52,295 bases of DNA from an uncultured Prevotella sp. (GCA_947302435.1 CAMYVQ010000017.1:1-52295); one strand, 5' to 3'; shown: positions 34,444 through 43,217, numbered from the stretch's first letter. Made by a program: numbers and translations. The notes: generated by a model from the letters alone, not told the origin.

Positions 34444-36516
34444 TTATTTCACCATGACCTTCTGAACGCTTCCGTTCTCGCTCTTGATGATGTTCAGACC
34501 CTTCTGCAGAGCCTTCACGCTCATGCCATTGGCGTTGAATATCTGAGCCTTCGTGGTGGTGGCAACAGCATTGATGCCAGTAACAATCTCTTCGACCACA
34601 ATATCCAGAGTAACGTCGCCGGCAGGCATTACGAAGCTGAAGCTACCTCCCTCGCCATTCACCACATCGATGGGAGTCTCATCAAACAGAACATTCACGC
34701 TGGACAGCGTATATCCTTCGGCAGGAGTAACATAGAACGTTACGGTGTCGAATGCCTTGGCAATACTATTGCCCACGATGATAACATTGTAGTTGGCATC
34801 CGCCTCTACGTTGATTGCGTAGTCAGTGTTCAGGAAGTCGGCGTAAGCAGCAATAGCATCTTCCAGGGCTTCGATGGCATTGTTATACTCGTCCAGTTTG
34901 GTGGGTTGAGCATTGTAAGCCGATTCCAAATCCTGGTACATTTCGCATTCGATAAACTTGTCGAGCAGCGGTTCAGCCTGTGCCTGCAGCAAAGCGAACT
35001 GTCTCTGTGCCAGGTCGAGGGCGATGGCATCGATGTTGGCCTCGTCGTCGGTCTGCACGGTGGCGTCGCAGAAGCTCACCCACATGTGGGTTTCGGTAGC
35101 AATGGCAGAAACAGCAATATTCACGGTAGTGGTCTCAGCGAGTGAGAACATCACATAGCGCCACTGGAAGCCACGACCGACACCATCGTTGCAGAATTCA
35201 TCCTCAGGGTCGAAGCTGGTCACACCGTTGACGTTGATGCCCAGACCCGTGTCACCACGTGGGAAGTCGCTCACGGTACCCAGTATCTCCTCGCCTTTGG
35301 TCACGATGAGGCTCATGGTCACACCGTCGCTGTCGGCCTGACGACCGGCAACCTTGAACACATAGTTGCCTGCGGGCAGGGTGATGTCCTGAGAGTAGCG
35401 GATCTCCCATGAGCCAGAACTCCATGCGGCACCCGACTGCTCCAGATAAGGACGTGCCTCACCGCTCCAGTGCTGCTCATAGAGTGTTCCCGTGGGGCCT
35501 GTCTTCGTCCATTCGCCTAACTCCATGCCGTAGGGGAAGTCATTGCTTACGCGCCAGTATTCGCCAACCATCAGTTCCTGTGTCATCCTGATAGCTTCCT
35601 CGGCAGTGGCAGCAGTTATGGAGTTCACCGCATCAGCATCGAGACCCAGAGCGATAGCCTTTTCCTTCTCAGCGATGAACTTGTCGAAAGCTTCGTAGTT
35701 GGCAGCCTTCAGGGCGCTGATGCCACTCTCCAGCTCGTCGATGACAGCCTTGTAAGCCTCGGCAGTCTCAGCTTCAGGGGTCTTGGCGATGGCAGCTTCC
35801 AGATTGGTGCGCTCTTCGCCAACGTAGTTCTTGTAAGTGGTAGCGAGCAGTTCGGTAGCTTCCTGCTTCAGGTTCTGAAGGAGAGCCACGGCATCAACAG
35901 TGGCTATAACGCTCTTCAGCTGAATCACGTGCCAGTTGGTAGACTGGCTGGTCTTGCTCATACCGATGGTCACGGTGCCCGATTCGCCAACCTCCACACC
36001 TTCCAGCGTGACGGTAGAAGCGCCGTCGGGGAATGCTGTAGCATAGTAGATAGGAATTTCGCCACCGTAGGTCACGCCCTCAGCCTCGGCATAGAGCGTT
36101 ACGCCCGTTTCCTCTTCAATCTTGTCACCTGCAGAGTAGTCATTATTAGTAGCAGTAGACAAGTCACCCGTGAAAGCGATAGAGCCAAAGCCACGACCGA
36201 AGGTGAAGGCAGCGGCACCGTAAAGCTCAATCTTGTAGGTTCCGGCGGCCAGTCCGGTCACAGAGGCAGTGAACACGGTACCAGTAGAGGCACAAGTATT
36301 CTCATACCTCTCGCACACCTGCTTCATGCCAATACCATTGACCTCTACCATGGGGCAGAAGTCAGTGGCGGTATAGCCTGTTGCGCCATTCCATTGTCTA
36401 TAGTTGGTAAGGTTGCTGAACTGCGTTGTCAAGTCGGTTTCCAACCAAATCTGCGCATTTGCGGCCATGGCTCCCATAAGAGCGCATGCCGACATGAAAA
36501 GTCTAAGTTTTCTCAT
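34444..36516 (-). CDS. Large secreted protein with two carbohydrate-binding-like domains, FIVAR-like helices and sorting tail
   Basis: A 690-residue secreted protein. The signal peptide ends at ANAQ (about residue 22). The first jelly-roll-like domain (about 25-205) and a second (about 320-500, AGNYVFKVAGRQADSDGVTMSL) look like carbohydrate-binding modules. Helical stretches at about 208-300 and 500-565 (ERTNLEAAIAKTPEAETAEAYKAV-type) resemble FIVAR spacers. A short beta-repeat (about 570-650) ends FVMPAGDVTLDIVVEE. The C-terminal tail (AQIFNANGMSV...GLNIIKSENG) is of the type IX style. No enzyme motif is visible. It is divergent from the Rpn gene and converges on the mannan locus, but lacks the mannan promoter element, so it is probably a separate unit. 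Confidence 0.75.
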   Translation of the reverse strand: MRKLRLFMSACALMGAMAANAQIWLETDLTTQFSNLTNYRQWNGATGYTATDFCPMVEVNGIGMKQVCERYENTCASTGTVFTASVTGLAAGTYKIELYGAAAFTFGRGFGSIAFTGDLSTATNNDYSAGDKIEEETGVTLYAEAEGVTYGGEIPIYYATAFPDGASTVTLEGVEVGESGTVTIGMSKTSQSTNWHVIQLKSVIATVDAVALLQNLKQEATELLATTYKNYVGEERTNLEAAIAKTPEAETAEAYKAVIDELESGISALKAANYEAFDKFIAEKEKAIALGLDADAVNSITAATAEEAIRMTQELMVGEYWRVSNDFPYGMELGEWTKTGPTGTLYEQHWSGEARPYLEQSGAAWSSGSWEIRYSQDITLPAGNYVFKVAGRQADSDGVTMSLIVTKGEEILGTVSDFPRGDTGLGINVNGVTSFDPEDEFCNDGVGRGFQWRYVMFSLAETTTVNIAVSAIATETHMWVSFCDATVQTDDEANIDAIALDLAQRQFALLQAQAEPLLDKFIECEMYQDLESAYNAQPTKLDEYNNAIEALEDAIAAYADFLNTDYAINVEADANYNVIIVGNSIAKAFDTVTFYVTPAEGYTLSSVNVLFDETPIDVVNGEGGSFSFVMPAGDVTLDIVVEEIVTGINAVATTTKAQIFNANGMSVKALQKGLNIIKSENGSVQKVMVK

Positions 36517-36598
36517 AATGATAAATTTTTTGTTAATACTGAATTAATTAAGAGATTAGTCTTCGGAGTCAAAAACGCAATAGCTTCTTTTAACTTTA

Positions 36599-36606
36599 CA
36601 AATATA
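36599..36606 (-). promoter_or_regulatory. -7 element of the large secreted protein gene
   Basis: Minus strand TATATTTG (36606-36599), with no clear TTTG at -33. The leader is about 80 nt and AT-rich. Confidence 0.55.
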
Positions 36607-36701
36607 GGTATAAAACTTAAATGACAGACTCAATTCCCTCAAAATTAACTTTTTTTCTTGATTATAAAGATATATAAAGTTTCAATACGCAACATTTTTT
36701 G

Positions 36702-36740
36702 CGAATCACTTTGCGATTCGGATTATTTGTTTTATCTTTG
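36702..36740 (+). promoter_or_regulatory. Promoter of the Rpn gene with hairpin around the -33 element
   Basis: TTTG (36710-36713), a 19-bp spacer and TATCTTTG (36733-36740). The TTTG sits in the loop of the inverted repeat CGAATC/GATTCG (36702-36707 with 36715-36720). A related module (CATTTTTT, hairpin, TTCGGATT, T-rich, TAnnTTTG) is at 38533-38579. Confidence 0.7.
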
Positions 36741-36768
36741 TCCCAAATAAACTGATTCGAAGAAAGAG

Positions 36769-37704
36769 ATGGACAAGTATATAAGATTCGACTGGGCTGC
36801 CAAGCGCATGCTTCGCAACAAAGCCAACTTCGGGGTGCTCGAAGGACTGATGACCGTTTTGCTGAACGAGCAGGTGACAATCGTGGAGATTCTGGAGAGT
36901 GAGAGTAACCAGATGACGGAAGACGACAAGTTCAACCGCGTGGACATCAAGGCCCGGAACTCAAAGGGTGAGATTATCCTGGTGGAGATTCAGCAGACGC
37001 GCGAGTTCTACTACCTGCAGCGCATCCTCTACGGTGTGGCCAAAGCCATCACCGAACACATCAAGCTGGGCGAGAAGTACGACCAAGTGAAGAAGGTCTA
37101 CTCCATCAGCATCGTCTATTTCGACTTGGGCAAGGGTGCCGATTATCTCTACCACGGACAGAACACGCTCGTAGGGGTACACACGCACGACCAGCTTGTC
37201 ATCAACACGCGCGACAAGAATGCCATCAAGATGGTGACTCCTACCGACATCTTCCCCGAATACTACATCATCCGTGTCAATGAGTTCAACAAGATAGCCA
37301 CCACTCCTTTGGAGGAATGGCTCGACTATCTGCGCACAGGCAACATCAAGGACGACACCACCACACCTGGTCTTTCGGAAGCCAAGGAAAAGTTGCGCTA
37401 CTTGCAGATGAGCGATGCCGAACGTCATGCCTACGACCGCCACATCGACAATATCATGATTGAGAACGACATCATGGAGACCAAGGCCTTTGAAGGTCTG
37501 GAAAAAGGACTGGCAGAAGGACTGGCCAAAGGACGAGCAGAGGGACTTGCAGAGGGACTTGCAGAGGGACGCGCAGAAGGACGCGCAGAGGGACTTGCAG
37601 AAGGAAAGCTGGAAGTTGCCCGTATGATGAAAGCCAACAATATCCCTACTGATCAGATCTGCCTGTTCACAGGTCTCTCGCCTGAAGAAGTTGAATCTCT
37701 GTAA
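36769..37704 (+). CDS. Rpn-family recombination-promoting nuclease / PD-(D/E)XK nuclease family protein
   Basis: A 311-residue protein of the transposase-like PD-(D/E)XK nuclease family. The N-terminal part has FNRVDIKARNSKGEIILVEIQ, containing the D...E-x-Q nuclease core near residues 56-75. The middle part (YFDLGKGADYLYHGQNTLVGVHTHD) is typical of the family. The C-terminus has a run of AEG-type tetrapeptides (about 247-278) encoded by eight 12-bp units, then KLEVARMMKANNIPTDQICLFTGLSPEEVESL, the usual ending. Rpn proteins cut DNA and promote recombination; they are often multicopy in Bacteroidales. The promoter is well formed, so the gene is probably expressed. Confidence 0.88.
   Translation: MDKYIRFDWAAKRMLRNKANFGVLEGLMTVLLNEQVTIVEILESESNQMTEDDKFNRVDIKARNSKGEIILVEIQQTREFYYLQRILYGVAKAITEHIKLGEKYDQVKKVYSISIVYFDLGKGADYLYHGQNTLVGVHTHDQLVINTRDKNAIKMVTPTDIFPEYYIIRVNEFNKIATTPLEEWLDYLRTGNIKDDTTTPGLSEAKEKLRYLQMSDAERHAYDRHIDNIMIENDIMETKAFEGLEKGLAEGLAKGRAEGLAEGLAEGRAEGRAEGLAEGKLEVARMMKANNIPTDQICLFTGLSPEEVESL
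37507..37602 (+). repeat. Eight 12-bp coding repeats in the Rpn gene
   Basis: Units such as GGACTTGCAGAG and GGACGCGCAGAA run in frame eight times and encode G-L/R-A-E-type repeats forming a charged helix. Copy-number change would keep the frame. Confidence 0.85.
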
Positions 37705-37728
37705 GCTGCTTGTTATTAGTGCTTTACA

Positions 37729-37851
37729 ATCGAACTTCAATCATGTCACCATTAAACATAAATGATGTCATTATTAAAGTCAAATGACCTGCTCATTGAA
37801 TATCAACAATGACACCATTTGACTTTAACTGTGACATGATTGAATATAAAC
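37729..37851. repeat. 22-bp-period array, six units (array 2)
   Basis: Cores begin at 37729, 37751, 37773, 37795, 37817 and 37839, exactly 22 bp apart. They include ATTGAATATCAAC and ATTGAATATAAAC, the reverse-complement type of the cores in array 1. The 9-bp spacers vary (CATGTCACC, GATGTCATT, AATGACACC and TGTGACATG). It lies downstream of the Rpn gene and about 80 bp upstream of the next promoter. Confidence 0.75.
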
Positions 37852-37929
37852 GATAAGAACAAAATCTGAACTTACATATATAAGTGTTACAATTTTTTTG
37901 TTCCGATTGATAAAATAAATATAAAAAAG

Positions 37930-37961
37930 TTTGTGATTATAAATAACAAGTCGTATATTTG
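37930..37961 (+). promoter_or_regulatory. Promoter of the small lipoprotein gene, long leader
   Basis: TTTG (37930-37933), a 20-bp spacer and TATATTTG (37954-37961). The leader to 38087 is about 120 nt and contains a 7-bp hairpin ATGACGT/ACGTCAT (38001-38007 with 38022-38028). Confidence 0.75.
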
Positions 37962-38086
37962 CACTTGAATTTGGTTAAAGATTAAAAGTCAAACAGGGAA
38001 ATGACGTACACAAAAACTCTCACGTCATAAATATAGTATTAATGCCTAATTTGGGAGTTTATAAGGCAAAAAAATGATAAAGAAGA

Positions 38087-38515
38087 ATGAAAACAAAAAT
38101 GTTTGGTTTTGCTGTTTTAACAGCAATGGTTTTTTGTAGTTGTGCAAGTTATCGTATAAGTGCTCCTCTACAGAGTATTAGCAGTAATGAAATCAGTACT
38201 TATGCCGAGGCTGATATCGATTACTCAACAGCAAAGAAGGTAACAGCAACCATTGAAACCGCCTCTGTATTTGGCATCTCAACCATTTCTAACGGAAACA
38301 AGACATTGAAAAGCTCAAATCATTATCGTGGACTAACTAAACGCGAAGCTCAGGCTCTCTATAAGGCAAAAAAGGAGTCGGGTGTAGACATGATTCTTGA
38401 TCCGGAATTTGAAACAGAAAAGCACAGTTTCTTCTTTGGGGCTATCAGAAATGGTAAGACAACAGTTACTGGTTGGGGCGTAAAAATAAAAGGCATCAAA
38501 GATGCAAGAAAATAG
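38087..38515 (+). CDS. Small lipoprotein of unknown function
   Basis: A 142-residue protein with a lipoprotein-like N-terminus: a hydrophobic stretch MFGFAVLTAMVFCSCAS with Cys at about 19. The mature part has alternating polar/hydrophobic strands (STAKKVTATIETASVFGIS) and the segment LTKREAQALYKAKKESGVDMILDPEFETEKHSFFFG, a pattern I have seen in small Bacteroidales lipoproteins but cannot name. Its codons are more AT-rich than those of the mannan locus, as is common for accessory genes here. It has its own promoter and a long leader. The gene at 38887 is not closely linked (370 bp gap). Confidence 0.75.
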   Translation: MKTKMFGFAVLTAMVFCSCASYRISAPLQSISSNEISTYAEADIDYSTAKKVTATIETASVFGISTISNGNKTLKSSNHYRGLTKREAQALYKAKKESGVDMILDPEFETEKHSFFFGAIRNGKTTVTGWGVKIKGIKDARK

Positions 38516-38539
38516 GACTCTTCAGTCTAAACATTTTTT

Positions 38540-38579
38540 CCGAATCGCTTGGCGGTTCGGATTTTTTATTTTAGCTTTG
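38540..38579 (+). promoter_or_regulatory. Terminator-like hairpin overlapping a promoter
   Basis: A 9-bp stem (one GU) CCGAATCGC/GCGGTTCGG with loop TTG (38540-38560) and a T-run, so it can end the lipoprotein transcript. The loop and next base hold TTGG (38549-38552), followed by a 19-bp spacer and TAGCTTTG (38572-38579), so it can also start a new one. Confidence 0.65.
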
Positions 38580-38584
38580 TTTCC

Positions 38585-38700
38585 GTGCATTTCGATGCAC
38601 AGACATTTTTATTTGCTCAATCTCGCCTATCGAATCACCACCCCGAAAAGCAGAACGAGCAATAGCGGGACACACCTTGGAAGATCAGCAGATTTTTTGT
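38585..38700 (+). ncRNA. Candidate structured RNA, copy 1
   Basis: The transcript expected from promoter 38549-38579 would begin at a hairpin GTGCAT-TTCG-ATGCAC (38585-38600) with a UUCG tetraloop. The conserved block ATTTGCTCAATCTC (38611-38624), a possible TTGCTC/GAGCAA pairing, and a T-run at 38693-38698 follow. A second promoter (TTGG 38677-38680, TAAGTTTG 38700-38707) begins at its end. A related segment with a different but equally paired 5' hairpin is at 43230-43320. No convincing protein is encoded. Confidence 0.4.
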
Positions 38701-38742
38701 AAGTTTGCATAATGAAACTGACTTAGCCTTATACTTCGTCCG

Positions 38743-38825
38743 AAAGTGCCTAAAAAATTGAGATTCGGACCGAATATAAATTATAATGGTTCCGAAAGTG
38801 CAAAAAAAATAGAGATTCGGAGCCA
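38743..38825. repeat. Two related inverted-repeat units upstream of the ATPase gene
   Basis: TCCGAAAGTGC...GAGATTCGGA occurs twice (about 38743-38771 and 38793-38822), each with TCCGAA/TTCGGA arms separated by an A-rich loop. They lie just upstream of the ATPase promoter at 38831 and look like paired operator sites or short hairpins. Confidence 0.55.
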
Positions 38826-38830
38826 TTATG

Positions 38831-38862
38831 TTTGCATATAATAAAAGAAAACATTATCTTTG
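38831..38862 (+). promoter_or_regulatory. Promoter of the ATPase gene
   Basis: TTTG (38831-38834), a 20-bp spacer and TATCTTTG (38855-38862), with a short leader to the ATG at 38887. Confidence 0.78.
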
Positions 38863-38886
38863 CCCCTGAATTTCAATCAATTGAGT

Positions 38887-40338
38887 ATGAGTGAAGACAA
38901 TCGCATCATCGGCAGAACGTATGAACAGCATGTGTTGACGAATATCTGCGAAGAGAAAGAGGCTCGTCTGATAGCCGTATATGGTCGGCGACGTGTAGGT
39001 AAGACTTACCTCGTGAAGTATTTCTTCGACGAGAAGTTCGACTTCTTTTTCACGGGCAGTTTTGAAACCCCGTTGAAAGTACAGTTGGCCTTGTTCAAGG
39101 ATGCACTCAGTCAGTATAGCAGCGAAGCAAGGCCTATGCCCAAGAACTGGTTCGAGGCCTTTGCACAATTAAAGGAGTATCTGCAAGGCTTAAAGAAAGA
39201 ACGACTGGTGGTGTTTCTTGACGAACTGCCATGGATGGACACGCCAAAGTCGAACTTTCTGGCTGCCTTCAGCTATTTTTGGAACACTTGGGGTTCCACC
39301 CGCGACGGACTGAAACTGGTGGTTTGCGGATCGGCCACATCATGGATGCTTGACAAGGTGATCGGCAACAAAGGCGGACTCTATGGCCGCTCGTCACGCT
39401 CGATATATATCGCCCCATTCAATCTGTTTGAGGTAGAGCAGTTTCTGAAACTTCGCAAGGGCATCAACTGGAATCGCTATCAGATGCTGGAAGCCTATAT
39501 GATTCTGGGGGGCATACCCTATTATCTTGACATGCTTGAAAAGGGACTTCCCTTCAGTCAGAATATCGATTCTCTGTTTTTCCGCGAAGGAGCACCGTTG
39601 CGAACGGAATATGATTTCCTTTTCCGCTCGCTATTCAAGTCATCGACCGTCTATCGACAGGTGGTGGAGGCTCTTGCCACGAAGACGAAAGGCCTTACTT
39701 TGAAAGAAATCAAGGAAATCCTGAAAACGGGCGATGGCGGAAACCTCACGGAAGTATTGGATAATCTGTGCAAGTGCGACTTTATACGCAAATACACGGC
39801 ATTTGGAAAGAAGGAAAAGGGCAGTATCTACCAACTCACCGACCTTTTCTCACTCTATCACCTGAAGTTTATCGGCAATCGCACAGGACTCGACGAGCAC
39901 TTTTGGTCGAACATCAAGGAGAGCATCCGAAGCGCATGGTCTGGCTATGCCTTCGAGCAAGTGTGCCTCCATCACATCGGCCAGATACGCAATGCCTTAG
40001 GCATCAAGGGAGTACTTACCAATGTCTGCTCCTGGTCATCAGCCAAACAGGTCGATGAAGACGGTACAGAGTGGCCGGGTATGCAGATAGACCTGCTGCT
40101 CTGCCGCGGTGACCATGTGATAGACGTGTGTGAGATGAAATATTGCCAATCTGAGTTTGTCCTGACTGGGAAATATGAGGAACATCTGCGTGAACGAAAT
40201 GCGGTTTTTGCGCATTTCACCAAAGTAAAAGATGCCTTGCATACAGTTCTTATCACGACATACGGACTGAAGCAGAATCTATATTCAGGTAGTATCGATG
40301 CCATTGTGACGATGGAAGATCTTTATTCACATAACTAA
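38887..40338 (+). CDS. AAA-type ATPase with C-terminal DUF234 nuclease-like domain
   Basis: A 483-residue protein of the ATP-binding family common and multicopy in Bacteroidales. Walker A is VYGRRRVGKTYLV near residue 30; Walker B-like LVVFLDELPWMD is near residue 115. A winged-helix stretch (about 255-320, LTLKEIKEILKTGDGGNLTEVL) follows. The C-terminal DUF234-like domain contains WSGYAFEQVCLHHI and IDLLLCRGDHVIDVCEMKY, a D...E-x-K arrangement like PD-(D/E)XK nucleases. The start at 38887 (MSEDNRIIGR) is preferred since the longer reading begins within the promoter. The cellular role of this family is poorly known. Confidence 0.88.
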   Translation: MSEDNRIIGRTYEQHVLTNICEEKEARLIAVYGRRRVGKTYLVKYFFDEKFDFFFTGSFETPLKVQLALFKDALSQYSSEARPMPKNWFEAFAQLKEYLQGLKKERLVVFLDELPWMDTPKSNFLAAFSYFWNTWGSTRDGLKLVVCGSATSWMLDKVIGNKGGLYGRSSRSIYIAPFNLFEVEQFLKLRKGINWNRYQMLEAYMILGGIPYYLDMLEKGLPFSQNIDSLFFREGAPLRTEYDFLFRSLFKSSTVYRQVVEALATKTKGLTLKEIKEILKTGDGGNLTEVLDNLCKCDFIRKYTAFGKKEKGSIYQLTDLFSLYHLKFIGNRTGLDEHFWSNIKESIRSAWSGYAFEQVCLHHIGQIRNALGIKGVLTNVCSWSSAKQVDEDGTEWPGMQIDLLLCRGDHVIDVCEMKYCQSEFVLTGKYEEHLRERNAVFAHFTKVKDALHTVLITTYGLKQNLYSGSIDAIVTMEDLYSHN

Positions 40339-40372
40339 CCTAAAGCATCCCATATTGAAAAATATTAAAAAG

Positions 40373-40415
40373 TCTGCTGACATTTGGAGGGTCAGCAGAT
40401 TTTTTCGTATATTTG
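40373..40415 (+). terminator. Terminator of the ATPase gene that doubles as the next promoter
   Basis: A perfect 9-bp stem TCTGCTGAC/GTCAGCAGA (40373-40381 with 40391-40399), a 9-nt loop and a T-run. The loop contains TTTG (40383-40386), and TATATTTG follows at 40408-40415 (21-bp spacer), so the same bases can serve as promoter of the DUF2264 gene. Confidence 0.75.
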
Positions 40416-40466
40416 CAAACAGATATTACCTAATTAACAAATCCTATCTAAAAACTACTAACAATC

Positions 40467-41771
40467 ATGAGAAAGACGATTCTTAGCGTACTGATGCTGC
40501 TGGCGGTGCTGGCGGCCCTGCCTGCCGATGCGGCGAAGAAGAAGCAAGTGAAGCAACAGACTGAGCGAGAATACTGGTGCGAACAGGCTTGGAAGATGGC
40601 TCAGCCCGTATTAGAGAACATGGCGAAGGGCGAGTTGCAGAAGAACATGAAGACCGAGTTCTCGCCTTCGTTCGACAACCGCAACCGCAAAGTGGTCTAT
40701 ATGGAGACCTTTGGCCGCTTGATGGCCGGTATCGCCCCGTGGCTGGCACTGCCCGACACGCTGCCGCTGAACGCTACCGATGCCGACCGCAAGGAACTGG
40801 AACAGCGCAAGCAGCTCCGGGAGTGGGCACTGGCTTCATACAAGCACTCCGTAGACCCTGATTCGCCCGACTACCTGGTGTGGGGCGCCAGCGGCCAGAA
40901 CTTGGTGGATGCCGCCTATATCGCCGAGTCGTTCATCCGTGCCTACGATGCGCTATGGGTACCATTAGACAAGGTGACCAAGGAGCGCTATATCAAAGAG
41001 TTCAAGATGCTGCGCAAGTATGAGCCGCCCTATACGAACTGGTTCCTTTTCTCCTCGATCATCGAGAGCTTCATTGCCAAGGCTGCCGGACTGAAAGAGT
41101 ACGATGACTTCCGCGTGATGATGCCTATCCGCAAGACAGAGGAATGGTATGTGGGCGACGGCTGGTATGCCGACGGTCCCGTGTTCGCCTTCGACTACTA
41201 CAGCAGCTACGTGTTCCACGCCATGTATTTGGAAACCTTGCAGAACATGATTGATGCCAAGCAGAGCGGCACCCGTCTGGAGTACCAGAAATACTACGAC
41301 CGCGCCCTGAAGCGTGCGCAGAAGTTCGCCATCATCCTGGAGCGTTTCATCTCGCCCGAAGGCACCTTCCCCGTCATTGGCCGCTCTACGCCCTACCGCA
41401 TGGCCGCCATGCAGCCGCTGGCCCTGATGGCTTGGTATCAGAAGCTGCCAAAGGAGCTCTCGAACGGACAAGTTCGCGCTGCCTTGACCAAGGTGATGCA
41501 CCGCATGTACGACCAACAGAACAACTACAACGATGCCGGCTTCTTGACCATCGGCTTCTGCGGACACCAGCCCGAGACCGCCGACTGGTACACCAACAAC
41601 GGCTCGCTCTACATGACCTCGCTCTCGCTGATGCCCCTCGGCCTGCCCGCCGACCATCCCTTCTGGACCTGCGAGGCCGAGCCTTGGACACAGGTGAAGG
41701 CATGGGGCGGCCAGCCCTTCCCGAAGGATCACCGCTGGGCCGACGACATCACCACGAAAGACAAATGGTAA
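40467..41771 (+). CDS. Secreted DUF2264-family protein (possible glycoside hydrolase)
   Basis: A 434-residue exported protein with a signal peptide ending ADAA (about residue 23). The DUF2264 fold is an alpha-helical barrel. Typical blocks are METFGRLMAGIAPWL, DYLVWGASGQNLVDAAYIAESFIRA, YTNWFLFSSIIESF, GDGWYADGPVFAFDYYSSYVFH and GFLTIGFCGHQPETADWYTNNGSLY. Some DUF2264 relatives have been placed in the beta-glucuronidase family GH154; activity here is not proven. It is a single gene with its own promoter and converges on the next gene with 10 bp between stops. Confidence 0.85.
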   Translation: MRKTILSVLMLLAVLAALPADAAKKKQVKQQTEREYWCEQAWKMAQPVLENMAKGELQKNMKTEFSPSFDNRNRKVVYMETFGRLMAGIAPWLALPDTLPLNATDADRKELEQRKQLREWALASYKHSVDPDSPDYLVWGASGQNLVDAAYIAESFIRAYDALWVPLDKVTKERYIKEFKMLRKYEPPYTNWFLFSSIIESFIAKAAGLKEYDDFRVMMPIRKTEEWYVGDGWYADGPVFAFDYYSSYVFHAMYLETLQNMIDAKQSGTRLEYQKYYDRALKRAQKFAIILERFISPEGTFPVIGRSTPYRMAAMQPLALMAWYQKLPKELSNGQVRAALTKVMHRMYDQQNNYNDAGFLTIGFCGHQPETADWYTNNGSLYMTSLSLMPLGLPADHPFWTCEAEPWTQVKAWGGQPFPKDHRWADDITTKDKW

Positions 41772-41781
41772 GTGAAAGGGA

Positions 41782-42999
41782 CTATTGGTATTTCTTCATC
41801 AGCTTGCCAATGGCTTGGTCGAGCGACACCGTTGGCTCAATGATGTTATAGTCTTCCCAAAAGTTTGCATCACGGAAATAGTCGACACAATCAAAGAATG
41901 CGTCGCGTGAGTCGAATGAGCTGCGTCCGGGAATAGGACGGACAGCCTCATTCGACTTATTCGTGACCACCATCTCGCAGAAAGCGGAGAAAGAGGTGGC
42001 AAACAGGCGGCGCTTCCAGTCACAATTGAAACGGAATGTGTTCCGAATGTAACTGATGCGCGTCACGCCATCTTCGTAACGGTAGTCTATGAGACAGCTC
42101 AGTTCCTTCGGCCTGAACCGCACGCCCGCCGGTTTACGCACAAGCATATAGTTGGTGGCTTTCTGCCGGTCGCTCATGTCGAGTGTCAGTTCTGCACGGG
42201 TGAAAGCCATCGTTTCGTAGTCGATGTAGAACTTCCCGAAAAAGAGGGCGTAGGGCATGACGACCTTCGGCTCTATGCTGACCACATACTGCATGCGGTC
42301 GGCAATCATCTCGGATGGCAGCAACTTGAAATCGTAATAGGCCAGTTCCTCGGGATTGAGCAGAAAGTCGAGATTCTTGACGATGTCTAACTGAATGGGC
42401 TGCACGGGTCCGCCCATCACCTTCACGCTGAGCGTATCGCTTTTCTTCGGACTGAGCAGCCGGCGGCCCTTGCGTATGGCCACACGGTCGCGGGCCGTGC
42501 TGCGGTCGTAGGCCGTCTTGTACATATCCACCACTCCCTCGGCCACGTAGATATAGTGCTGCCGCTTCATGGCCGTCTCGCGGTAGAAGCAGTTGTACAG
42601 TTCAGGCTGACGGCTATAGTTCTCGGGAATCTTCCGAATGGCAATGTCCACCAGTTCGCGAGGATCCCTGGCCAGCACGGTGATTTCCTGCAACTGTACG
42701 GTAGCCGGTTTCAGGCGGATGGTCATTTTCTCTGTCTGTTCCTCCGTCACCTTCAGTCGCTGCGGCCTGTAGCCTATGTGCGAAACGACAACCTCAATGG
42801 GACTTTGGTTAGTTTTCAGGGTGAAGAAGCCGTCGTCGTTGGTAACGACCGCAACAGTTGTGCCGTCTACGGCTACACTGGCTTGCGCAATGTGTTCGCC
42901 AGTCTGGTCGTTGACAACTGTCCCGCTCAACATTATTTTCTGTGCCAGAACGTGATGGGCAAAGACCATTATGACAAGGAAGAGGGCAATTCTTTTCAT
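41782..42999 (-). CDS. Exported protein with carboxypeptidase-like regulatory domain
   Basis: A 405-residue exported protein. The signal peptide ends VLAQ (about residue 19). A CarbopepD-reg-2 Ig-like domain (about 22-100, MLSGTVVNDQTGEHIAQASV) resembles the N-terminal domain of SusC proteins, but no plug or barrel follows. Instead there is a domain of about 300 residues starting LVDIAIRKIPENYSRQPELYNCFYRET, found in Bacteroidetes proteins of unknown role. It may sit in the periplasm or outer membrane. It is a single gene with a -7 element TATATTTG on its strand at 43063-43056. Confidence 0.82.
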   Translation of the reverse strand: MKRIALFLVIMVFAHHVLAQKIMLSGTVVNDQTGEHIAQASVAVDGTTVAVVTNDDGFFTLKTNQSPIEVVVSHIGYRPQRLKVTEEQTEKMTIRLKPATVQLQEITVLARDPRELVDIAIRKIPENYSRQPELYNCFYRETAMKRQHYIYVAEGVVDMYKTAYDRSTARDRVAIRKGRRLLSPKKSDTLSVKVMGGPVQPIQLDIVKNLDFLLNPEELAYYDFKLLPSEMIADRMQYVVSIEPKVVMPYALFFGKFYIDYETMAFTRAELTLDMSDRQKATNYMLVRKPAGVRFRPKELSCLIDYRYEDGVTRISYIRNTFRFNCDWKRRLFATSFSAFCEMVVTNKSNEAVRPIPGRSSFDSRDAFFDCVDYFRDANFWEDYNIIEPTVSLDQAIGKLMKKYQ

Positions 43000-43055
43000 A
43001 ACCCAGATTGCATCGATTACTACGTTAGTCTTATTTGTTTTTGTATTTGTTGGCG

Positions 43056-43063
43056 CAAATATA
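43056..43063 (-). promoter_or_regulatory. -7 element of the CarbopepD-domain gene
   Basis: Minus strand TATATTTG. No clear TTTG at -33. Confidence 0.55.
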
Positions 43064-43217
43064 CGAATAATTCAGGGATTATCCCTCATTTTCACCAGTT
43101 TTTGATTATTTTAGCAATTCACACAGATGTACTTTGGCATCAGGCAGAGTTTTGCAAGTTTCGATATTTTTTTATACGATTTTTGTCGATTTATGATTAG
43201 AATAGGGAAATAATATG

